Of a stretch of 14,072 nt of DNA, positions 1 through 6,415 are shown one piece after another; the stretch's first letter is position 1, and every line of letters begins with the position of its first letter. The notes beneath the pieces are model-generated. The model saw nothing but the letters and a program-made list of their open reading frames with translations. It did no database searches and was not told where the DNA came from. Source of the stretch: Candidatus Bathyarchaeota archaeon (GTDB taxonomy: Archaea > Thermoproteota > Bathyarchaeia > TCS64). Made by a program: the position numbers and the translations under genes. The stretch is taken from contig WJJC01000065.1 in the NCBI GenBank assembly GCA_014729945.1, positions 1 to 14,072 on the forward strand, read 5' to 3'.

Positions 1-726
1 CAAGACCACGCTAATTACCCCCGTCAAATAAATCCCATCAAAGGTACCAGCACCTCCAATACTCACTACAGGAGCACCAAGATCAGGGATTCTACGTAAA
101 TTCAACAAATCCGCACCCACAAGAGCACCCAGCGTTCCACCTACATAAGCTACCTGACTAGGACAAGAAACCCCCCTAAACAAAGCCAAAAACGAGACAA
201 ACAAAGCAGTCATCAAAGGCGGCCCAAACATAGGCGTCGCAATACCCAACCCCTTGACCAAACGACTACTCCGATACGTACTGAACGTAACCAAGAGAAA
301 AACCAGTAAAACATTCATATAACTACCCATTAGGTTCCTTGAACACCTTGGAATACCAAATCCAAGCAAATATCCTGATATCAAAACGGGAACAACGCCA
401 CCACCCAGATTCAACATAACAAAAGTACGTCTAACCCCCATTTCCACCCGGGGAACACGCCAAGTAACCCCAAAAAACCTAACCTTACGAAAAACCCGGA
501 CAGGTTCCCTGCTCTCTAAAGTAGTCAAAGGAATATTCACGCTACTCCCAAACAAACTCAAGACAAGAATCGCGCCAAAAAACCACGGAGGTAAACCCAA
601 AGCCTCCACCATAATAGACCGATAAAACCCCATCAAAACAGGGAAAACAAGTAACAAGAGAAACAATAAAACACTAAAATAAAACAGGCTAAATGGCCTG
701 AAAACAACACGATCCCCACTCGACAT
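1..726 (-). CDS. DUF1614 family integral membrane protein (partial, C-terminus outside window)
   Basis: This reading frame is open from an ATG at 726 to the window edge, giving 242 residues without a stop, so the C-terminus is missing. It is highly hydrophobic with several predicted membrane segments, the first at about residues 14-32. The last visible part carries a glycine-rich stretch, GADLLNL followed by SIGGAGTFDGIYLTG, which I recognise from the DUF1614 family of archaeal and bacterial membrane proteins. The biochemical function of that family is unknown. The gene follows the TatD-like gene by 6 bases on the same strand and is probably the last visible member of that operon. Its coding strand is rich in G and T, with many TTG, GTT and GGG codons. 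This reflects the hydrophobic composition and differs from the A-rich coding strands further right. Family assignment is from remembered motif similarity. Confidence 0.8.
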   Translation of the reverse strand, partial: MSSGDRVVFRPFSLFYFSVLLFLLLLVFPVLMGFYRSIMVEALGLPPWFFGAILVLSLFGSSVNIPLTTLESREPVRVFRKVRFFGVTWRVPRVEMGVRRTFVMLNLGGGVVPVLISGYLLGFGIPRCSRNLMGSYMNVLLVFLLVTFSTYRSSRLVKGLGIATPMFGPPLMTALFVSFLALFRGVSCPSQVAYVGGTLGALVGADLLNLRRIPDLGAPVVSIGGAGTFDGIYLTGVISVVL

Positions 727-732
727 AACTAA

Positions 733-1485
733 CTAAACACCGAACAACCTTTCAGTATTACGGGTCACAGCCAAAGCTACATCTCCCGCGTCTAAGTCCT
801 TCAACTCAGCCAACACCTCCACCACCCTCAAGACATCCATAGGTCGACTATTCCGCTCAAGACTCCTAAGAAATACGGGGCTATCCGTCTCTACCAAGAT
901 TCTTTCAAGGGGAGCCTCCCTCATCACCCTCTGTACCCCCCTACTATACTCAACAGCGGGGGTAGCGGAAACAAAAAACCCAGCGTCAAGCAACTTGTGA
1001 AGCGTATGAATCGGTCCATCATACCAGTGGAAAACTGCTTCCACCTCCGCCTCCAATACCAACTCCAAAGCATCTTCATAAGCCGACCTACTATGAACCG
1101 AAGCAGGTATTCCCTCTTCAGCGGCTAACCCCAGAAGCCCTCTGAAAACATCACGCATCAGAGACCTGACCTTTTCTGGCCTAGCGAAATCATAGAAATA
1201 ATCAAGACCCACCTCTCCCAACGCGACACATTCGGAGAGACGACTAGAAACAAACTCCTTCGCTTCATCCAGTTTCATCTTCAATACCTCAGCTGGGTGA
1301 ACCCCGATACATGGATAATAGAACCCGGGGAACGATTTTGCTAATTCAAGAGCGGTGATGCTGGATTCTATATCAGATCCTACACAGATAACAGCATCTA
1401 CTCCCGCTTCCACTGACTCACGTATAATACCCCCTGGATCACTGAAACTCTCCATATGCGCATGACTATCGACTAAACGCCTCAT
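733..1485 (-). CDS. TatD-related metal-dependent hydrolase
   Basis: The protein has 250 residues from the ATG at 1485, the usual size for TatD-type hydrolases of the amidohydrolase superfamily, which act as metal-dependent nucleases or other phosphoesterases. The metal-ligand pattern is complete: HAH at residues 8-10, GVHP with H63, GEVGLDY with E91, H131, H153 in VFHWYDGP, and D201 in ETDSP. A TTG three codons upstream (1494) could also start translation, but ATG at 1485 gives the compact N-terminus MRRLVDSHAH typical of the family, and neither has a clear Shine-Dalgarno sequence. The gene begins 12 bases after the small membrane-protein gene and ends 6 bases before the DUF1614 gene, so it lies within an operon. 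The physiological substrate cannot be read from the sequence; DNA 3'-exonuclease activity is known only for some TatD members. Confidence 0.88.
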   Translation of the reverse strand: MRRLVDSHAHMESFSDPGGIIRESVEAGVDAVICVGSDIESSITALELAKSFPGFYYPCIGVHPAEVLKMKLDEAKEFVSSRLSECVALGEVGLDYFYDFARPEKVRSLMRDVFRGLLGLAAEEGIPASVHSRSAYEDALELVLEAEVEAVFHWYDGPIHTLHKLLDAGFFVSATPAVEYSRGVQRVMREAPLERILVETDSPVFLRSLERNSRPMDVLRVVEVLAELKDLDAGDVALAVTRNTERLFGV

Positions 1486-1497
1486 AGAAAACAAATC

Positions 1498-1806
1498 TTA
1501 GCTAATCTTCTCTAAACTTATTAATTCATCAGCAAAGCTTTCTCGTCTACCCTTATAGGTAATCCTGTAAACCTCGCCTATTTCCACATCGTGAATACCC
1601 TTTAACGTAATCCTACCCTCACCATAAGTCCAGATCTGCGTGGTATCATGCTCTTCATTCAATATAACATCAAAAACCTTAGCCTCTTTAACCCTTAAAG
1701 GAGGATTATAACGATAATAAACCGCGTAACCAAATACAGATAACAATAATAATATCGATGCAAATAAAACCACCCTTTCCTTCCCATCTAACGTTCTTAA
1801 TGTCAT
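1498..1806 (-). CDS. Small membrane-anchored protein with possible OB-fold-like domain
   Basis: I do not recognise this 102-residue protein. It has a short charged N-terminus, one clear membrane helix at about residues 12-30 (VVLFASILLLLSVFGYAVYY), and a soluble C-terminal region of about 70 residues. That region is rich in beta-forming residues alternating with glycine turns (YGEGRITLKG, EIGEVYRITYKGRR), a pattern resembling the small OB-fold domains of archaeal membrane-tethered proteins. The fold is inferred from pattern only. With the charged N-terminus inside, the soluble domain would face outside the cell. It lies between the GPT-like gene (49 bases upstream) and the TatD-like gene (12 bases downstream), so it is probably co-transcribed with them. 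Confidence 0.65.
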   Translation of the reverse strand: MTLRTLDGKERVVLFASILLLLSVFGYAVYYRYNPPLRVKEAKVFDVILNEEHDTTQIWTYGEGRITLKGIHDVEIGEVYRITYKGRRESFADELISLEKIS

Positions 1807-1855
1807 AATAAATCCATCATAAAGACCATTGATTTAAAGACACCGATTAATCATC

Positions 1856-2887
1856 TTAAATATACCCTATTACCATAAAACCAATTAAACAGACAAAAAC
1901 TTCAAACCCAATTAAAATAATGGTAACTTGAGGCTCCTTAAAATCACCTAGACTCATAACCAAATGAGTCAACCCCCTGATCTTTTCACCACGCGGTTTT
2001 ACAGTATCATCAGGTTGAAGAATACCATAGCTTTCAGCCTCAAAAAAGGACGCAGCCTTCAAGAAAGCCTCAATTATATATGGAATAAAACATAATAACG
2101 CAAACTTCTCCATGTTACCAATAATAGTAACACTAGCAAAAACCGCTCCAATAGTGTAATTCAGATCCCCTGGAAAAACAGAAGCAGGATACCAGTTATA
2201 CTTTAAAAAAGCCAGCAAAGAAAAAGAAAAACAAAGCGCAATCATAGCAGCATTAAATCTTCCCTGCATGTACGCAAAAACCCCCATACTTAGATGTAAT
2301 ACAAAACCCATACCCGCCTCAAGACCATTAAACCCAGCAAGGAAATTAGTGGCATTACTACAACACAAAATAGCCAAAGGTACCAGTAATAACGGGTATA
2401 ACACCCCGAGATCTACTCTACCAATAAACGGTACAGCTAGTATGCTAACACCCGCGTTCACTGCAACTAGTGGCGCAGCGGCTGGCACTGGTATAAAAAA
2501 ATAGAGCCACCTTGGAATACCTACTTTTTTATATTGCTCAAACTCTCCCTTGCCTTCACGTTTCTTCGCCATAGCAGTTAACGTATCGAATATACCGATC
2601 AATGTAATAATTAACACAGTGCACAGGCTAGCAAGAATATACACAAGACCATTCAATCTACGGATAATAAATATCTCAAGGCCTATGAAAAAGAAGACTC
2701 CTATTAGAAAACCAGTAATTACTCCCGGTCCCCCCATGTCCGCTACCGGAGCCTTATCTTTCTTCATTATATCCGTTCCAACTATGCCCAATATATGCAT
2801 GTATTTGTTGAAATATGGTATAATAATGTAGGAAATAGCAAAGCTTAACGTAACAGCCCCAATCAAGCTAAAGGGAATATCATTCAT
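1856..2887 (-). CDS. GPT/MraY-like glycosyl-1-phosphate transferase (dolichyl-phosphate GlcNAc-1-P transferase type)
   Basis: This 343-residue polytopic membrane protein belongs to the PNPT family, which moves a sugar-1-phosphate from a UDP-sugar to a polyprenyl phosphate. In archaea it starts N-glycan assembly (AglH/Alg7 type) on the cytoplasmic membrane. Visible family motifs are D39-x-M-K-K-D-K followed by MGGPG (51-55), NFLAGFNGLEAG (181-192) and FPGDLNYTIGA (238-248), with about ten hydrophobic segments. One oddity is the metal-site DD motif, which reads GIFDTLT (98-104): only the second Asp is present and the first is Phe. The start is the ATG at 2887, 76 bases from the likely start of the divergent radical SAM gene. 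Donor sugar and lipid length are inferred from the family. The frameshifted glycosyltransferase at the right end could act in the same surface-glycan pathway, but the two genes are not linked. Confidence 0.87.
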   Translation of the reverse strand: MNDIPFSLIGAVTLSFAISYIIIPYFNKYMHILGIVGTDIMKKDKAPVADMGGPGVITGFLIGVFFFIGLEIFIIRRLNGLVYILASLCTVLIITLIGIFDTLTAMAKKREGKGEFEQYKKVGIPRWLYFFIPVPAAAPLVAVNAGVSILAVPFIGRVDLGVLYPLLLVPLAILCCSNATNFLAGFNGLEAGMGFVLHLSMGVFAYMQGRFNAAMIALCFSFSLLAFLKYNWYPASVFPGDLNYTIGAVFASVTIIGNMEKFALLCFIPYIIEAFLKAASFFEAESYGILQPDDTVKPRGEKIRGLTHLVMSLGDFKEPQVTIILIGFEVFVCLIGFMVIGYI

Positions 2888-2963
2888 CGATAATATCCAA
2901 ACACCCTAACAGTTTATGAAATTACCCCCAAGCTTTATCCTCGTCAGCATCATCATAGCCAAC

Positions 2964-4553
2964 GTGAAACCCCTCATCGTTGATACCCTAGCATCAGGTA
3001 AGGGCACTAGACACAGTACACGAGACGTAATAGGAGCTGGTCCCCGCTCTATTGCAGGTGTCCTTGAGTCAATGAGTCTGGAGCCTGATATTATACCAGT
3101 TGAAGCTTACTTGGCTGGTTATTGTTCAACACAATATGATTTAATCCTCATCAGTGGTATGACCAGCGATATACAGGCAATCAGAAAAGTATCCCGTAAA
3201 TGGAGAAAAGAGAGAAAACGACCTGTAATAATTGGTGGCCCAGCTGCATCAGAGCCACGCAGAATCCTCAGAAAAACAGGTGGCGATATCGCGGTTACTG
3301 GGGAGGGTGAGTATACCCTAGTTGAGTTATTTGATAACGGCTTAATTGAGGGGAGAATCCCTGGTGATCTAAGTGATATTCCGGGCATTAGCTATAAAAA
3401 GGCGGGAAAAATTCAGGTAAACCCCTTAAGACCTGTACAACCAAAAACAATATACTCTCAATATCCTGTTTCTACCAAAACTATCGCCGGTTACCCCCTC
3501 TATAAATCAGCACGAGTATACGTAGAAACAGTAAGAGGATGCAGTAATTATCACAGGGCACGTATTGGAACAATTGGCGAGAAATGTATAAACTGTGAAC
3601 AGTGTACTGAAGGTGAACTAGTCGAGAGATATAGCTGTCCGGTCGGCATACCCCCTGGTTGTGGATACTGTAGTGTACCAAGTCTATATGGACCGCCTAA
3701 GAGTAAACCTGTAGATCTATTGGTTAACGAGGTCTCAAACCTCCTTGATCACGGAGTACATAGAATCGTTCTGAGCGCCCCAGGGTTTCTAGATTATCAA
3801 CGAGAAGTATTAGTGGAGCCCGAACCATTAACAGATCCCAGAAACCCTGAACCAAATTATGAAGCGATAGAAAACTTACTTGCTCAATTAAATAATTTTG
3901 AAAAAGTCGAGAATGGTGAAGCTTCTATTATGATTGAAAACATCAAAGCCGCCTTAGTAACCGAGCGTTCTGCTTCTATTCTGGGTCATTACCTAGAGGG
4001 AACCCCTGTCAGTGTTGGATTTGAGACAGGTTCTAAAAAACATAGCTGCTTACTCGGGAGACCTGACACCCCTTCAGAGACGCTCGTAGCACTTAGACGC
4101 TTAAAAAAAGCTGGCATGGAACCATATGTATATTTCATCCATGGATTACCCGGCCAAACAGAGAACACGGTTAATGAAACAGTTGACATGATCAAAAATA
4201 GTGTAAAAGCAGGTGCTGAGAGGGTTATTTTATACCGTTTCCAGAGTCTTCCATTGAGTACCTTCACGTATTATCCATCAGGTCCCCCCGTTACACAAAA
4301 CCCATTGAGTAAACGAATCTCTAACGCTGCTAGAAAGGCGAACCTAGATAGTAAAAAGGATCTTGTAGGACGCACGATAAAAGTTGTGGTAGCCGAAGAA
4401 TATGAGAGAGATACAAGATACTACATAGCTTATCCATTATATCATGGACCCGTGGTTTTATTGGAAGGCTCCAAGCTTGGATCAGGAGACATAGTTTCAG
4501 TTAAGATTACTTCCATTGCGAGTGAAAGAATGGTTTATGGAAAAAAGCACTAA
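2964..4553 (+). CDS. Radical SAM protein with N-terminal B12-binding-like and C-terminal TRAM domains
   Basis: From GTG at 2964 the product has 529 residues. An upstream ATG at 2916 would add 16 poorly coding residues. I prefer the GTG because MKPLIVDTLASGKGTR resembles the usual N-terminus of related archaeal proteins, although no Shine-Dalgarno supports it. The N-terminal ~150 residues form a Rossmann-like cobalamin-binding-type domain (LILISGMTSD, PVIIGGPAASEP, TGEGEYTLVELF). The middle is a radical SAM barrel with a cysteine-rich entry: C193, then C208, C211, C214, then C225-x7-C233-x2-C236 (CPVGIPPGCGYC). VGFETGS and YFIHGLPGQTE are typical later barrel strands. The C-terminal ~63 residues look like a TRAM RNA-binding domain, starting at LVGRTIKVVV and ending in SVKITS. 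Radical SAM plus TRAM recalls the MiaB/MTTase tRNA methylthiotransferases, but the domain order and Cys spacing differ, so the substrate is unknown. RNA modification is an inference. Confidence 0.85.
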   Translation: MKPLIVDTLASGKGTRHSTRDVIGAGPRSIAGVLESMSLEPDIIPVEAYLAGYCSTQYDLILISGMTSDIQAIRKVSRKWRKERKRPVIIGGPAASEPRRILRKTGGDIAVTGEGEYTLVELFDNGLIEGRIPGDLSDIPGISYKKAGKIQVNPLRPVQPKTIYSQYPVSTKTIAGYPLYKSARVYVETVRGCSNYHRARIGTIGEKCINCEQCTEGELVERYSCPVGIPPGCGYCSVPSLYGPPKSKPVDLLVNEVSNLLDHGVHRIVLSAPGFLDYQREVLVEPEPLTDPRNPEPNYEAIENLLAQLNNFEKVENGEASIMIENIKAALVTERSASILGHYLEGTPVSVGFETGSKKHSCLLGRPDTPSETLVALRRLKKAGMEPYVYFIHGLPGQTENTVNETVDMIKNSVKAGAERVILYRFQSLPLSTFTYYPSGPPVTQNPLSKRISNAARKANLDSKKDLVGRTIKVVVAEEYERDTRYYIAYPLYHGPVVLLEGSKLGSGDIVSVKITSIASERMVYGKKH

Positions 4554-4592
4554 TTTTATTACAATAAATTAACGCTTTTCTGAGTACATTCA

Positions 4593-4620
4593 CTTTTTAC
4601 TCATATTTTTGATGTTTTTT
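4593..4620 (+). terminator. T-rich transcription end after the radical SAM gene
   Basis: Three T runs (5, 5 and 6 T) occur within 28 bases, starting about 40 bases after the radical SAM stop codon. Archaeal RNA polymerase terminates at such oligo-T stretches without needing a hairpin. The 9-base word TTTTTACTC occurs twice here with a 22-base period (4594 and 4616). Confidence 0.5.
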
Positions 4621-4762
4621 ACTCTGAATTAAAAGGAGAGTTTTTGGGTTTTTAATTGAACATGATAAAATTTATCGAGCGTCAAATAATTCCCATTCAA
4701 ACCCCATTTTTTAGATAAAATCATTGGAAAAACAATGTTTATGTTACGAAAAAAATATTACA

Positions 4763-4770
4763 TTTAAAAG
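4763..4770 (+). promoter_or_regulatory. Probable TATA box for rpo12-rpo5
   Basis: TTTAAAAG preceded by an A-rich stretch lies 33-40 bases before the rpo12 ATG. With the usual 22-27 base distance from an archaeal TATA box to the transcription start, the leader would be short, about 10-15 bases. No strong Shine-Dalgarno precedes the ATG, which fits a short-leader transcript. Called by position and composition only. Confidence 0.4.
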
Positions 4771-4802
4771 AGAGGATTTAGACTAGTCTTAGGGTCATCA
4801 AT

Positions 4803-4988
4803 ATGTCTGCCGATAATGGTACTGATACAATGAACACAGAGGGACCTGTCTATGAATGTGTAAAATGCGCTAGACGAGTACCCCATAAAGACCTGCAGCG
4901 GTACATAAGCTTCAGGTGTCCATATTGTGGATACAGAATTTTCCGAAAAGTAAGAGCACCAATAGTAAAAAGGGTAAAGGCGAGATAA
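4803..4988 (+). CDS. rpo12: DNA-directed RNA polymerase subunit Rpo12 (RpoP)
   Basis: This 61-residue protein is the archaeal counterpart of eukaryotic Rpb12, a small zinc-binding subunit needed for assembly and stability of RNA polymerase. It has the zinc-ribbon pattern C19-x2-C22-x16-C39-x2-C42 in ECVKCAR and CPYCGYRIF, followed by a basic tail (VRAPIVKRVKAR) as in the family. Family members are usually 45-50 residues. The extra ~12 at the N-terminus are acidic and could be absent if the second ATG at 4830 were used. The stop codon is immediately followed by the ATG of rpo5 (TAAATG), so the two subunits are almost certainly co-transcribed and translationally linked. Confidence 0.92.
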   Translation: MSADNGTDTMNTEGPVYECVKCARRVPHKDLQRYISFRCPYCGYRIFRKVRAPIVKRVKAR

Positions 4989-5537
4989 ATGGCTACACTA
5001 GAGAAAGCTAAAACCCTTGTAGAAAAAAGAGCGGCTCTGATTATAAGATACCGTGACCTAACCGTAGACTCTGTTGAAAAGGAAGAAGATAGAATTACCT
5101 ATTGGCTAAGTAAAGAGGGTAAAAAATATCTTATGCATATTTTCCCTGATTTGAAGACAATTGGTATCGCATATATTCGTGAACTAAGAGACCGAATACA
5201 AGAAGAGGGGGTAGACGGGGGTATTATTGTGGGTGATGGTAAATACACTTACAGTGCACGAAGCAATGCTCCTGAAATGAGCATAGAATTAATCCCCTCT
5301 AGTATTCCGACTTTTGATGTATTTGAACACGCCTTCATCCCTATTCACAAAATATTGACAGAGGAAGAAAGAAAAGAAGTAGCAGAGAAATACCATGCTG
5401 AACCTTATCAATTTCCGTGGATTAAAGCAGCTGATCCAATTAGTATCCTTATAGGCGCTAAACCCGGTGATGTCGTCAAAGTAATTCAAAAGAGCCAGAC
5501 CGCGGGTCGATACGAGGGCTACAGATACGTGGTTTAA
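4989..5537 (+). CDS. rpo5: RNA polymerase subunit Rpo5 (RpoH) with extra eukaryotic Rpb5-like N-terminal domain
   Basis: Residues ~109-182 are the conserved Rpb5/RpoH assembly domain: FDVFEHAFIPIHKILTEEER, then WIKAADP, then GAKPGDVVKVIQKSQTAGRY. This domain docks the subunit on the large RNA polymerase subunit. Archaeal RpoH normally consists of this part only (about 75-85 residues), whereas this protein has 182. The extra N-terminal ~105 residues can be aligned by eye with the jaw domain of eukaryotic Rpb5. KTIGIAYIRELRDRIQEEGV fits the Rpb5 segment VGVKTMKTFVIHIQEKNF, DGGIIVGDGKYTYSARS fits the following strand and NITPSA turn, and a strand (MSIELIPSS) leads into the assembly domain. The ending TAGRYEGYR also resembles the eukaryotic form. 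The ATG directly abuts the rpo12 stop, and the stop codon overlaps that of the convergent small gene (TTAA). Subunit identity is firm; homology of the N-terminal domain is by memory alignment. Confidence 0.9.
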   Translation: MATLEKAKTLVEKRAALIIRYRDLTVDSVEKEEDRITYWLSKEGKKYLMHIFPDLKTIGIAYIRELRDRIQEEGVDGGIIVGDGKYTYSARSNAPEMSIELIPSSIPTFDVFEHAFIPIHKILTEEERKEVAEKYHAEPYQFPWIKAADPISILIGAKPGDVVKVIQKSQTAGRYEGYRYVV

Positions 5538-5740
5538 TCTTTATAACTCTCTGACAGTATAACAATAGCTTCTCCCAATGGAATATCAAGTCTTTGACTA
5601 AGTTCTTGTGGAGTTATGTTCTTTTTCTCTAATAATATCACATCCTTAGTGTAGTTGAGATGCGCATTGTACATAGGCAGTGTTTGAACAGTTTCAATAA
5701 GTATATGCCAAAGAGGATTATCCTTATACTCATTGACCAT
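5534..5740 (-). CDS. Small helix-turn-helix-like protein, unknown function
   Basis: I do not recognise this 68-residue protein. The N-terminal half is helical and amphipathic (NPLWHILIETVQTLPMYNAH). The C-terminal part (about residues 42-62) has the spacing of a helix-turn-helix: ITPQELSQRLDI, then a turn at PLG, then EAIVILSES. It lacks a wing and may be only a partial DNA-binding motif. The start is ATG at 5740, with no clear Shine-Dalgarno. Its stop overlaps the rpo5 stop in a shared TTAA, so the two transcripts converge. It lies 31 bases downstream of the coiled-coil gene on the same strand and is probably co-transcribed with it. Codon use and composition match the neighbours, supporting a real gene. 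A transcription-related role is only a guess from location. Confidence 0.6.
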   Translation of the reverse strand: MVNEYKDNPLWHILIETVQTLPMYNAHLNYTKDVILLEKKNITPQELSQRLDIPLGEAIVILSESYKD

Positions 5741-5771
5741 AATTTAGTGAATTGTTTTTAAGAATTAAAGA

Positions 5772-6353
5772 TTAACCCTGTGTTAACTTATCATACATCT
5801 TATCAAAAGTCCATCTCAGACTGCTATTTATCTCTCTCAATCGTCTCTCTCCCCCATAATTACTAATCTTTAATGCTAGTATCTTTCCCGCTTGTTCGTT
5901 TACTTCATATGATAAAATTTCTTCTGGGTCTAGTTCTCCATTTGTGGTTCTCTTCTGATCGGTTTCTTTCATATTATCTAGAACTCGTTCAATTAGAAAA
6001 CTCTGGAATGGTGGTATATCCGTAGTGAAATTAAATTCACCTGAAGGCTTGAATTGAATCACGTGGTCCTCTATTTGCATGGTTCCAAGTATTGTTCCAT
6101 CTTTACTTGTTATGCTAATAGTTTCTTCATCTTCTTCATCATTTACCTGTTTTTGTTCATCTGCTTTTTGGGTTTGTTCTTCTTCAACCGGTTCTGGCGT
6201 TTTGAAGGTGCGAAAACCAGTATTAACTATGAGCTTATCTACTTCTTCCATGGCTGTTTTAAGATTATCTAACTCTTGTTCAAGTTCTACTACTCTTCTC
6301 TCCATAGCTTCTTTGAAACCAAGTAATTTTTTGGTCTCCCTTTCATTACTCAT
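5772..6353 (-). CDS. Coiled-coil protein with conserved C-terminal domain, unknown function
   Basis: The preferred start is ATG at 6353, preceded by AAGGAG with 6-base spacing, giving 193 residues. A longer frame from 6500 would overlap the divergent pyrF and is unlikely. Residues ~5-45 form a coiled coil with heptad leucines (VVELEQELDNLKTAMEEVDK). About 53-78 is a highly acidic, low-complexity linker. From about 80 to the end there is a compact mixed alpha/beta domain (ITSKDGTILGTMQIEDH, IPPFQSFLIERVLDNMKE, LREINSSLRWTFDKMYDKL). The C-terminal part resembles, from memory, uncharacterised proteins in other TACK archaea. No catalytic motif or membrane segment is visible, so a structural or scaffold role in the cytoplasm is the most that can be said. 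It shares a short intergenic region with pyrF. Confidence 0.75.
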   Translation of the reverse strand: MSNERETKKLLGFKEAMERRVVELEQELDNLKTAMEEVDKLIVNTGFRTFKTPEPVEEEQTQKADEQKQVNDEEDEETISITSKDGTILGTMQIEDHVIQFKPSGEFNFTTDIPPFQSFLIERVLDNMKETDQKRTTNGELDPEEILSYEVNEQAGKILALKISNYGGERRLREINSSLRWTFDKMYDKLTQG

Positions 6354-6359
6354 AGGTGT

Positions 6360-6365
6360 CTCCTT
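6360..6365 (-). promoter_or_regulatory. Ribosome binding site deciding the coiled-coil gene start
   Basis: AAGGAG on the minus strand lies 6 bases before the ATG at 6353. It decides against the longer frame that would run into pyrF on the opposite strand. Confidence 0.6.
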
Positions 6366-6384
6366 ATTGTAAAGTGAGAGGGGA

Positions 6385-6390
6385 TTTAAA
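6385..6390. promoter_or_regulatory. TTTAAA element, possible shared bidirectional TATA box
   Basis: This palindromic TTTAAA lies about 28 bases before the pyrF ATG, the classic distance for a leaderless archaeal transcript. It also lies about 35 bases before the divergent coiled-coil start, allowing a short leader with the AAGGAG site. One TATA element could therefore serve both directions. Function is inferred from spacing alone. Confidence 0.4.
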
Positions 6391-6415
6391 GGCATAACGC
6401 GATCTGGTATAATCG

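Larger units (their letters stand above)
4554..4802. other. AT-rich intergenic region with dyads upstream of rpo12
   Basis: This 249-base spacer has no convincing gene. The longest small frame is an 18-codon ATG frame at 4662 without recognisable content. Besides the T-rich terminator at its left end, it holds an 8-base perfect inverted repeat (AATTAAAA at 4627-4634 and TTTTAATT at 4650-4657, 15-base loop). It also holds an operator-like near-palindrome GATAAA-A-TTTATC at 4664-4676. The right end carries the probable rpo12 promoter. A regulatory role for the dyads is speculative, since AT-rich DNA yields such repeats by chance. Confidence 0.4.

Noticed and set aside
2268..2831. Plus-strand frames opposite the GPT-like gene
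   Set aside because: They are antisense shadows of a membrane-protein gene with intact family motifs, and their translations have no domain-like content.
3119..4267. Minus-strand frames opposite the radical SAM gene
   Set aside because: They lie wholly within a gene with clear domains on the plus strand and have implausible composition.
4662..4718. 18-codon ATG frame upstream of rpo12
   Set aside because: No Shine-Dalgarno or promoter at the right place, no recognisable motif, and it begins inside a palindromic AT-rich element.
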